Assembly (NCBI GenBank): GCA_964480275.1
Contig: CAYZOC010000015.1
Span: 1-21,610, forward strand
Direction of reading: 5' to 3'
Length of the DNA stretch: 21,610 nt
Source of the DNA: DATESG01 sp964480275
GTDB lineage: Bacteria > Bacillota_I > Bacilli_A > RFN20 > CAG-826
Each line of letters opens with the position of its first letter. The first letter of the stretch is position 1. The translations under genes and the position numbers were made by a program. The notes beneath the pieces were generated by a model that saw nothing but the letters and a program-made list of their open reading frames with translations, was not told where the DNA came from and searched no databases. Below are positions 1 through 7,240 of the stretch, one piece after another.

Positions 1-667
1 CGTCAAAGGGTAACTTCGCCTCAAAAAGTGCCTTTTTAATGCCATTGTATCGTCCTTGTGAACTATTCAAGTTCATTGGACCTGTAATAATCCCAATTTT
101 TTTGTGACCGTTGTCAATTAAATATTTTGTTATTTCATAAGCACTTTGTTCGTTGTCGACATACACCTTAGCATCATCACCAGGATAATAACGATCATAT
201 AATACGTGAGGAACTTCATTTTCCTCGAGCATTTGTTTGATTGTCAACCAGTTATTATTAAGCATTGATTCTGACGATATTGTCATAATCATCCCATCAA
301 CTTGTCTTGATAAGAGTAATTTCAAATATTTAATGTCATTATCAAATTTATCTTCGCTGTTACACAAAATAACTTCATACCCATTTTTATTGAGTTCTAT
401 TTGCATGTGTCTTATTGACTCTGAGAAAAAAGCGTTAGAAATATCAGGAATAATTATGCCGATAATATATGTCTTTCTAATCGCTAGTGCACGCGCCACC
501 CCGTTAAACTGATAGTTCATTTCCTTGGCGGTGCGAATTATACGCTCTTTGGTGGCCGCAGAAATATTACTAGGTTTATCATTCAGGACAAAAGATACCG
601 CAGTTGTGGAAACACCACAGGCATCGGCAACATCTTTAAGTGTTAATTTTTTCTTATTAATTTTCAT
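1..667 (-). CDS. LacI-family transcriptional regulator (partial, C-terminus outside window)
   Basis: The first 222 residues are visible; the gene runs off the left edge. Residues about 8-55 form a LacI helix-turn-helix and hinge: TLKDVADACGVSTTAVSFVL, then RIIRTAKEMNY and a hinge with NGVARAL. From about residue 68 a periplasmic-binding-protein-like effector domain starts with the typical YIIGIIIPDISNAFF, and later has GHKKIGIITGP. The ATG (665-667) overlaps the ribokinase stop in TAATG and is preceded by AGGAAG, so the two genes are translationally coupled. Family knowledge: such proteins are sugar-responsive repressors, and LacI types are among the regulators used for rhamnose regulons. Inference: it represses this cluster through the CG-centred operators listed separately. 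The effector is unknown; rhamnose, rhamnulose or a rhamnoside are candidates. Confidence 0.93.
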   Translation of the reverse strand, partial: MKINKKKLTLKDVADACGVSTTAVSFVLNDKPSNISAATKERIIRTAKEMNYQFNGVARALAIRKTYIIGIIIPDISNAFFSESIRHMQIELNKNGYEVILCNSEDKFDNDIKYLKLLLSRQVDGMIMTISSESMLNNNWLTIKQMLEENEVPHVLYDRYYPGDDAKVYVDNEQSAYEITKYLIDNGHKKIGIITGPMNLNSSQGRYNGIKKALFEAKLPFD

Positions 668-1566
668 TAGCTTCCTATTTCAATCTCCTGACGATAAGGT
701 ATAGCCTTTTGAGCTCCTAGTCTTTGTATTGTAATACCTGCTGCCAAACCAGCAAAATCCATTGCTTGCTCGACCGTTTTGTTTTCTGATAACATCGTAA
801 TGAATGTACCAATATATGCATCACCTGCTCCCGTTGTATCAAGGGTCAAAACATCAAGAGCGGTGCGACAAACTTCATTTTTACCATCAAAATAATAAGC
901 GCCCTGTTCACCCATTGTTATGACAACATTTTTCACACCATAGTCAATAAATTTTTGCGCTGCTAGTCTAGCCTGATCAAAATTTTTAGGATAAACTCCC
1001 GTGTATTGTTCTGTCTCTGTTTGATTTGGAATTAAATAATCCGAGTGTCTAAATACTTGCATCGGTAGTTGAACATACGGTGCAGGATTAAGAAATGTAA
1101 TCATTTTCTTTTCCTTGCCTTTAGCAAGAGCATATTCAACAATATTAAGTGGAATTTCTAATTGACAGAGCAGATAATCTCCTTCTTCTGCTTCACTAAG
1201 AGCCTGATCAATATCGACTTTTTCGATATGATAATTGGCTGCAGGATTAAGAATTATGTGATTGTCTCCATTATAAATTATAATTGTTGCCGTACCACTA
1301 CTTACTCCCTTATGTTTGCGGACATTTTTAGTTGAAACACTGTATTTTTGCAACTGGCTAATAAGTTCGTCACCAAATTCTTGTCCAACAGCTCCGACCA
1401 TTTCAACACTAGACCCCATCTTAGCAATTGCCACTGCTTGGTTGGCACCCTTGCCACCGGGATTAGTAAAAAATGAGTCACCCATGATAGTTTCACCTTG
1501 TTTAGGAAAAACCTTAGTAACAACAACTAAATCCATGTTGATACTTCCAATAATATAAATTTTGAT
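667..1566 (-). CDS. rbsK: Ribokinase / PfkB-family sugar kinase, no canonical start codon
   Basis: PfkB-family carbohydrate kinase, most like ribokinase (ATP + ribose to ribose 5-phosphate). Visible motifs: GSINMDLVV at the N-terminus (Asn and Asp bind sugar in ribokinases), NPGGKGANQAVA, LNPAPYVQLP, IPNQTETE and the C-terminal anion-hole/catalytic motif DTTGAGDAYIGTF. Homology demands that the frame continue upstream of the ATG at 1534-1536, because the first strand (IYIIGSIN) lies before it. The expected start, spaced correctly behind GAGGTAAGG, is ATC at 1564-1566, giving 299 residues; no ATG, GTG or TTG occurs between the in-frame TGA at 1576-1578 and the internal ATG. Either a rare start is used or one base is wrong. 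The internal ATG would give 289 residues and lose the sugar-binding Asn. A nucleoside hydrolase in the neighbouring operon could supply ribose. Another pentose or hexose substrate is possible. Confidence 0.88.
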   Translation of the reverse strand: MKIYIIGSINMDLVVVTKVFPKQGETIMGDSFFTNPGGKGANQAVAIAKMGSSVEMVGAVGQEFGDELISQLQKYSVSTKNVRKHKGVSSGTATIIIYNGDNHIILNPAANYHIEKVDIDQALSEAEEGDYLLCQLEIPLNIVEYALAKGKEKKMITFLNPAPYVQLPMQVFRHSDYLIPNQTETEQYTGVYPKNFDQARLAAQKFIDYGVKNVVITMGEQGAYYFDGKNEVCRTALDVLTLDTTGAGDAYIGTFITMLSENKTVEQAMDFAGLAAGITIQRLGAQKAIPYRQEIEIGS

Positions 1567-1597
1567 AACCTTACCTCAATTATCTATTTGGGATTAT

Positions 1598-1611
1598 TTA
1601 AACGCTTTATG
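1598..1611. promoter_or_regulatory. Candidate LacI-type operator at the ribokinase promoter
   Basis: TTAAACGCTTTATG lies just downstream of the -10 box, around the expected transcription start. It is an imperfect CG-centred inverted repeat sharing the AAACGCTT core with the site at 12406-12413, as expected for a LacI-family operator. It does not match a good CcpA cre site, lacking the G and C at the outer conserved positions. Assignment to the adjacent LacI gene is inference. Confidence 0.45.
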
Positions 1612-1617
1612 TACCTT

Positions 1618-1645
1618 ATTTTAAGTAAAAGCGCCATTCTGTCAA
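1618..1645 (-). promoter_or_regulatory. Predicted sigma-A promoter of the ribokinase-lacI unit
   Basis: On the minus strand a perfect -35 TTGACA (1640-1645) is followed after 16 bases by TAAAAT (1618-1623). It sits in the 141-base gap between the rhaD stop and the ribokinase start, so ribokinase and the regulator can be transcribed independently of the rha genes. No convincing terminator for rhaD is visible in the gap. Confidence 0.65.
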
Positions 1646-1707
1646 CCAAATAGACTAATCTTTCAACTTTTTTCTAATATTTTTCATAAAATCTTTATAG
1701 TTTTTTT

Positions 1708-2499
1708 CTAATCGATAATACCTGACCGATAAGTGACATTAAATGCACCAGCTAATTGGCGTAAGTTTTCATTGCTTATTGACTGCAATATTTTCTTATC
1801 GAAAATTTTCATATAAATTTCCGCCGCTTTCTCAATCGTTTCAATAAGTCCAAATACTTCGTCTAGTGTTTCGCCAGTACAAAATATCCCATGCTGAGCC
1901 CAAATTACCGAACGATATTCCTTCATCTTTTTTGCTGTTTCTCTTCCAATTTCCTCGCCGCCACATAATATCCATGGTAGAACTGCGACACCTTCAGGAA
2001 ACACGACAATTGATTCGGTTTGCATTTTCCAAAATATTTCCGTGAACTTATTGCTATCAAGAGGGCAAATATGTGTCATGGCAATAACATTCGTTGGATG
2101 ACAATGAATGACAAGACGGTGGGAAGCATCAACCTTGAGGCGTGCAATATGACTTTGTAAATGCGTTGGGGCCTCACTAGTAGGTCGCGCTCCATCTTCT
2201 AGACCCCAAAGGAGGGAAAGGGTGTGACTGTCTTTTACCTTAAATAAACCAATCGTATTATTTGGGTCCTTGTGTGCATTTTTAAAATACTTGCCTGATC
2301 CAGTAATAATAAGATAGTGCCCAACAAGTTCGTGAAAATCGAACTCATATGTAAAGTCCTTAATCTCAATAAGCTCAGGACTCATCATTTGGGCAACTTT
2401 TTCATCGACAATCAGCGAAAGATTTCCCCCATTTCGCTCATCCCATCCATGTTTATACAGTAAATCAAGGATTTCAATAACATCATTTACCACTTTCAT
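1708..2499 (-). CDS. rhaD: Rhamnulose-1-phosphate aldolase
   Basis: Class II zinc aldolase that splits L-rhamnulose 1-phosphate to DHAP and L-lactaldehyde in the cytoplasm. The 263-residue protein has NGGNLS (24-29), the catalytic Glu in RPTSEAPTH (E109), and zinc ligands H132 and H134 in VIHCHPTNV and H203 in AQHGIF. Spacing is almost the same as E. coli RhaD (E117, H141, H143, H212). I choose the ATG at 2497-2499 because AAAGGAGGGGTT precedes it directly; a longer frame from 2532 adds 11 unrelated residues. The gene overlaps the end of rhaA by 17 bases, and its ribosome site lies inside the last codons of rhaA. It is the last gene of the rha unit. No lactaldehyde reductase or dehydrogenase is visible in the window, so that product must be handled elsewhere. 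Confidence 0.96.
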   Translation of the reverse strand: MKVVNDVIEILDLLYKHGWDERNGGNLSLIVDEKVAQMMSPELIEIKDFTYEFDFHELVGHYLIITGSGKYFKNAHKDPNNTIGLFKVKDSHTLSLLWGLEDGARPTSEAPTHLQSHIARLKVDASHRLVIHCHPTNVIAMTHICPLDSNKFTEIFWKMQTESIVVFPEGVAVLPWILCGGEEIGRETAKKMKEYRSVIWAQHGIFCTGETLDEVFGLIETIEKAAEIYMKIFDKKILQSISNENLRQLAGAFNVTYRSGIID

Positions 2500-3736
2500 A
2501 ACCCCTCCTTTTGTCCAAGACAACAGTTTCATACTTTGTCATTTCATCAAACCAATGTTGTTCCTGTGGACAACCCTCGGTTCTTAAATATTCATGCCAA
2601 ACCTCTCCCCAGTTTAGCGTTTTAAGTTCTTCTTCTAAGGCAAATATTTTAGTGAAATCATTTTCTTCTTGTAGTTTTTTTAGTGCTGACCATGGGGTCA
2701 AAAGGGCTCTTAATAATGCTTTTTGCATATTACGTGCGCCAATTACAAGGGCTGCAACACGATTGATAGACGCATCAAAAAAATCTAAACCAATATATGT
2801 CTTATCAAGCGCATCACACTTCACTAGTTCATTTGCTATTTCCTGTAAATCATCGTTTAGTTTTAGCACGTGATCACTATCCCATCTAACTGGTCGAGAA
2901 ACATGAAGAGCCAATCTTGGAAAAAATACGAGCATCGAAGGAATTTTATCTGCAACATTTTCACTAGGATGAAAGTGTCCTGTATCAAGTAAACAAAGAA
3001 TATTATTCTTGTTGGCGTAATTTAAATAAAATTCATGGCTCCCAACTGTATAGCTTTCAATCCCAATACCAAACACCTTTGACTCAACAGAAATATCCAT
3101 TAAGTCTTTATCATAATTAGTAGCTAAGATTTGATCAAGCGAAGCTTCTAGGCGCTTGCGAGGCCCTATACGATCGACAGGACTATCCTTTAATCCATCG
3201 GGAATCCAAATATTACACAATGACTTTTGTTCTAATTCACGCCCGAAATGTTCCGTTATTTTAATACTGTTAATACAGTGTTTAATCCAATAGTCTCTAA
3301 TTTCCTTGTCAGGTGATGAAAGACTGAGACCATTTTTTAACATTGGTGAAGAGAATATTGTTGGATTAAAATCTAACCCTAAGCCACGTTGTTTAGCAAA
3401 ATCTATCCAAGTTTCAAATTGTTTGGGAGTTATTTCGGCCCGATCAACAATATTTTCTGTTTGATAAATTGCATGAATGTTTATTTTTTTATTGCCAGGA
3501 ATTAGACGGAGTGCAAAATCCAAATCACTAAAAAATTCCTTAACATTTCGGGGCCGACCCTTATAATTTCCAGTTGCTTGAATACCTCCAGTCAAACTGG
3601 CTGTGCTTTCAAAGCCTTGAACATCATCAAGTTGCCAGCAGTGAAGCGAAACACTAATGTTCTTCAATGTTTTCAAAACTTCTTCAACATCGATACCATA
3701 CTTTTGATACTGATGAATAACTTCTTTTCTAATCAT
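2483..3736 (-). CDS. rhaA: L-rhamnose isomerase
   Basis: Metal-dependent TIM-barrel isomerase that interconverts L-rhamnose and L-rhamnulose, the first intracellular step after rhamnose release. The 417-residue length matches E. coli RhaA (about 419), and similarity is end to end: SLHCWQLDDVQGFE near residue 30, SLTGGIQATGNY, LGLDFNPTIFS, NIWIPDGLKD, VESKVFGIGIESYTVGSHEF, LLDTGHFHPSE, LHVSRPVRWDSDH and YIGLDFFDASINR. The last four carry the metal-binding Glu, Asp and His residues. The ATG (3734-3736) lies inside the end of rhaB (8-base overlap), with GGAG at proper distance, so translation is coupled. Nothing in it looks damaged. Confidence 0.98.
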   Translation of the reverse strand: MIRKEVIHQYQKYGIDVEEVLKTLKNISVSLHCWQLDDVQGFESTASLTGGIQATGNYKGRPRNVKEFFSDLDFALRLIPGNKKINIHAIYQTENIVDRAEITPKQFETWIDFAKQRGLGLDFNPTIFSSPMLKNGLSLSSPDKEIRDYWIKHCINSIKITEHFGRELEQKSLCNIWIPDGLKDSPVDRIGPRKRLEASLDQILATNYDKDLMDISVESKVFGIGIESYTVGSHEFYLNYANKNNILCLLDTGHFHPSENVADKIPSMLVFFPRLALHVSRPVRWDSDHVLKLNDDLQEIANELVKCDALDKTYIGLDFFDASINRVAALVIGARNMQKALLRALLTPWSALKKLQEENDFTKIFALEEELKTLNWGEVWHEYLRTEGCPQEQHWFDEMTKYETVVLDKRRGYESGK

Positions 3737-5048
3737 AATTTTGCTCCATTTGTATTTTTAAATTGCCATATGCTGTTGCCTCAATTGCGAGGACAATAAT
3801 TTGTTTTTTTGTTACCTTTGCAGTCAACTCATTAAGATAATCATTGTGCGCTCCACCGCCAACGATATATAAAGTTTGATATTTTTTGTTTGTGAGGACT
3901 TCTAATTGTTCAAGTGCTTGTTTGTATGAATGAGCAAGTGAATAAAAGGTTGCATTGAGAATATCACTATCAGTGCCAGGCAAAGGCAGGCCATGATTTT
4001 TATAATAATCAATAATTGCTTGCTTCATATTTTTGGGATAAATGAAGACGGGATCATTTACATCATAGACAAAAGTAAAGGCACTCAATTTACTTTTGGA
4101 CCTTATTTCTTCAAACGTCAGCTTCATCTCTTGCGCCAGACGTTGAATAATCCAAAGGCCCATAATATTTTTTTGGAAGCGGATGTAGTTAGGACCATAT
4201 TCATTTGTAAAATTTGCTAGTTGTGCTTGCTCTGTGTTGATCCCCTTATTAACTTTAATTCCCAGTAATGACCAAGTTCCCGATGAAAGATATGGCTCAT
4301 TTTGCTCAAAGGGTATTGCTTCAACTGCACTAGCAGTATCGTGAGTTGCACATAACACCACATTTATATTTCCCCCAACTTCATCTTGAACAATACGACT
4401 AAGTGGTCCAACATAATGACCAGGTTTAACAAGCTTTGAAAAGATTGAAGGAGGAAATCCCAATTTATCAATTATTTCTTTGCTATAAGTGTTGGTTTTT
4501 AAATCTAATAGTCCCGTCGTTGATGCATTTGTATATTCGTGAACCTTAATATCAGTCAAACGATATATTAAATATTCGGCCATCATTAGAAACGAAGAGT
4601 TATTATTTAATCGTCCGACAATTTTATCTTCATAAAGTTGATAAATTGTATTGAATGGTTGAAATTGAGTGCCAGTAATTTTATAAAGACGACTGAAGTC
4701 AAAAAGTTTATGTACTTTTTCAACAGCACGCTTGGTCCTCTTACTACGGTATGAATAGCAAGGCAGGCACTCTTTCGTGTCATCAAAAAGCACATAATCA
4801 ACACCCCAGGTATCAATTGACATCGATTTAATTTTCTGATACTTTTTTAGTGCTTTTTTAATCCCAATTTTTACTTGGTTAAATAGATTTTCAAGGTTCC
4901 AAACTAAATCCCCCGATAACTGTTGAACGTTGTTTGCAAAGCGGTGCACTTCATCCATTTTCACGTTACCCTCATCATCTTGATACCCAACAATATGCCG
5001 ACCACTTGATGCACCAATATCAATCGCTAAATAATATATTTTGTTCAT
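3729..5048 (-). CDS. rhaB: Rhamnulokinase, C-terminally short
   Basis: FGGY-family kinase that phosphorylates L-rhamnulose at O-1 using ATP. Signature elements: DIGASSGRHIV (10-20, phosphate-binding loop), DEVHRF (32-37), SIDTWGVDY, NASTTGLLDL, ATHDTASAV with the catalytic Asp at D237 (same number as in E. coli RhaB), SSGTWSLLG and YIVGGGAHN near the end. The protein is 439 residues and stops about ten residues after the EATAYGN motif, whereas E. coli and B. subtilis RhaB are about 485-489. Some 45-50 residues of C-terminal helices are missing and rhaA begins in the overlapping bases. Whether it is fully active is open; all catalytic motifs are present. Its ATG overlaps the GH78 stop in ATGA. 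Confidence 0.95.
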   Translation of the reverse strand: MNKIYYLAIDIGASSGRHIVGYQDDEGNVKMDEVHRFANNVQQLSGDLVWNLENLFNQVKIGIKKALKKYQKIKSMSIDTWGVDYVLFDDTKECLPCYSYRSKRTKRAVEKVHKLFDFSRLYKITGTQFQPFNTIYQLYEDKIVGRLNNNSSFLMMAEYLIYRLTDIKVHEYTNASTTGLLDLKTNTYSKEIIDKLGFPPSIFSKLVKPGHYVGPLSRIVQDEVGGNINVVLCATHDTASAVEAIPFEQNEPYLSSGTWSLLGIKVNKGINTEQAQLANFTNEYGPNYIRFQKNIMGLWIIQRLAQEMKLTFEEIRSKSKLSAFTFVYDVNDPVFIYPKNMKQAIIDYYKNHGLPLPGTDSDILNATFYSLAHSYKQALEQLEVLTNKKYQTLYIVGGGAHNDYLNELTAKVTKKQIIVLAIEATAYGNLKIQMEQNYD

Positions 5049-7228
5049 CTTTGCATCCGTACCTTTTTTTGATCAAACACTAAGTAAAGTGAAGTGTGAT
5101 CTGAGTTAGGCAAAATAATTTCTCCGCTGATGCCAATGGAATGTTGAGAAAACTTCTTATTAGATGCGAGTAAATCTAGCCCACTAAGTCCAAAAATAAT
5201 CCATCTCACTGAATAAGAAGCAAACGCATGATTACAACTTGCAGTCGGTAAATTATTTTCCCACAGTGTATTTGTGGTTTCCGCCATTGATAAAAAATAG
5301 TGTTTACATTCATTTAGTAGTTGAGCACGCTTGTTTTCACGAAGTAATAAGTCAAGTCGCATATATATTCCATACATCATATTAGGTTTTTCAATATGTT
5401 GATGTTCATTTGTTCGATTAGGACCAAGTTTATTTATAAGAGTTAGATACAGCCGAGGGTATTCCTCACTATTAATACAATCCGTCCAAAATAAATAATA
5501 TTGGCATACTTCTGTATAATTAGATGACTTAATAAGATGCCCGTCAATATTTCGCACAAGATTGTCAACGAAAAAATAACCGTCAAATCCAATTTTCTTG
5601 ATATTCTTTTGAATAACCTTTGCTTTTTGTAATAACAAATCATCAGCAAGTAATTCACTTGCATCTACTAATGCTTTAGCATATAAAGCATTAGTTGGAA
5701 TATTTACTCCGCGCGTATGCTCTAGGTTATTAGCGGAACTCCATTCAACAAACACCCAACTTTCTAAATCTTCTAGTAGTCCAAATTCATTTTCAAAAGT
5801 GGAAAAATAATCTAAAATTCCCCGAACTTTTTCTAAAGAACGAACAATAATATTGTCATTTTTATGAAGCCGCGCATATTTTGCGAGTTCTAAAATATAC
5901 CAAAGCGACCAATTCGGAATAAAAACTCCATCATAATCATCACTTGGGTAGACCATCGGAATCATCCCCTTTGGTAGTGTTTCATTTTTACTTAAAGTAA
6001 AGTTTTCAAGGAAGGCATGCTCAACCTTATTTGAACCAGTTAAGTACAATTCAGCAGTTGAAGAAAAATAACTATCAGCCAGCCATCCCGCTCTTTCGCG
6101 TGAAGGACAATCCATCAAGATATCAATGGCATTTTGAGCTAAAGTATTTTTCGCCGCTTCAAATATCAAATTTAATTCTCTATCATCTGTTAAAAATTTA
6201 GTCTTTTCAATCTCGGAATTTTCTAAAAGTATCATCTTAACAGTTATTTTTGCTTCGCTTGGGGCAATAATTCTTATATATCTGGCTGTATATGGTTCAA
6301 GCGTCATAACACTATATTTATTTGGTTTATTCAAAGTCCATTTTAAGATGTTGTTAGTGTTATTTCTTTGATAATCAATTTCTCGACATTTATTGTTATT
6401 ATTGATTGACATTAGCTCATCAAAAAGCAAATACACTGGTCCACTCTTGCTTGTCTCAATATTCAAAGAGAAAAAGCCAGTCACTGAACGGGTGAAATCA
6501 AAAATACGATATGAAAGTCTCGATGGTCTAAATGTTTTCAAACAAGTCAGAGTTGCAATTTCATCTAATGGGTTTTCTTCCCAATCTTTACATTGATAAC
6601 CTTCAAGTTTTTCACCAACAAGGCTAATAAAATTTGGACGCCACTTTTCTACCTCATCAACTCTAGCACTAACAATACCCTCTTCAAGTAAGACGGGGCT
6701 AAGCTTATCCAAACGTGGGTAACTCATTCCCGATTCTAAAAGCGATGGTAGTTCAACTTGTATCAATTCAACTTTTTGATAAAGCGCTTCACCTAGAAGA
6801 AAATTTTTGGGGTTGTGATCAAGTGAATATACTTCACTGAATCCTCTTTGATAACTATATCTAGCAACCTTTTGCACACGATCATTCAAATGAAAGCAAT
6901 CAAAATCTTGACTTGAATACAACTGACCGCCAAATGTTTTAATTTCAGCAGCAAAAAAAGGATTTTGTTTAATATAAGCATAGCTATTGATACCATGATG
7001 ATGAACTTTAACCACTAAATGTTTGCCATTTAGTTGGTAGGTACTCAAGCGTGCGTAATCTTTTGCAGTTCGATTGGGGCCAAAACCTTGTAATACTCCA
7101 TCAACAAAAACTTGAAATACTGTTGCTGCGCATAGTTTTAAACTAAAATTGCATGGTTGAGGAAAAGATAGGGAAAATCCCAATGTTGTATTTTTAGTAG
7201 ATTTATTTTTTCCCCAAACCGCAATCAT
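5045..7228 (-). CDS. Cytoplasmic GH78 alpha-L-rhamnosidase
   Basis: A 727-residue inverting glycoside hydrolase predicted to remove terminal alpha-L-rhamnose from imported oligosaccharides. The N-terminal third is beta-sandwich, with VFVDGVLQGFGPNRT (38-53) resembling the N-terminal domain of GH78 enzymes. An RIFDFTRSVTGFF stretch (241-253) precedes the (alpha/alpha)6 barrel, and DCPSRERAGW at 373-382 corresponds to the GH78 hallmark DCPxRxERxGW with the acidic catalytic residue; an EPYTARYIRI stretch precedes it. There is no signal peptide or lipobox, so the enzyme is most likely cytoplasmic. It starts 12 bases after the upstream glycosidase with a weak AGAG-type ribosome site, and overlaps rhaB by four bases, tying hydrolysis directly to rhamnose catabolism. 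The exact aglycone is unknown. Confidence 0.9.
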   Translation of the reverse strand: MIAVWGKNKSTKNTTLGFSLSFPQPCNFSLKLCAATVFQVFVDGVLQGFGPNRTAKDYARLSTYQLNGKHLVVKVHHHGINSYAYIKQNPFFAAEIKTFGGQLYSSQDFDCFHLNDRVQKVARYSYQRGFSEVYSLDHNPKNFLLGEALYQKVELIQVELPSLLESGMSYPRLDKLSPVLLEEGIVSARVDEVEKWRPNFISLVGEKLEGYQCKDWEENPLDEIATLTCLKTFRPSRLSYRIFDFTRSVTGFFSLNIETSKSGPVYLLFDELMSINNNNKCREIDYQRNNTNNILKWTLNKPNKYSVMTLEPYTARYIRIIAPSEAKITVKMILLENSEIEKTKFLTDDRELNLIFEAAKNTLAQNAIDILMDCPSRERAGWLADSYFSSTAELYLTGSNKVEHAFLENFTLSKNETLPKGMIPMVYPSDDYDGVFIPNWSLWYILELAKYARLHKNDNIIVRSLEKVRGILDYFSTFENEFGLLEDLESWVFVEWSSANNLEHTRGVNIPTNALYAKALVDASELLADDLLLQKAKVIQKNIKKIGFDGYFFVDNLVRNIDGHLIKSSNYTEVCQYYLFWTDCINSEEYPRLYLTLINKLGPNRTNEHQHIEKPNMMYGIYMRLDLLLRENKRAQLLNECKHYFLSMAETTNTLWENNLPTASCNHAFASYSVRWIIFGLSGLDLLASNKKFSQHSIGISGEIILPNSDHTSLYLVFDQKKVRMQR

Positions 7229-7240
7229 GATAATTCTCTT

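Noticed and set aside
237..512. Plus-strand 91-residue open frame
   Set aside because: It lies antisense to the clearly conserved LacI effector domain and has no family features.
1598..1611. CcpA cre site
   Set aside because: The outer G and C positions of the cre consensus are not matched at this or the 12406 site, and a LacI-family gene is next door.
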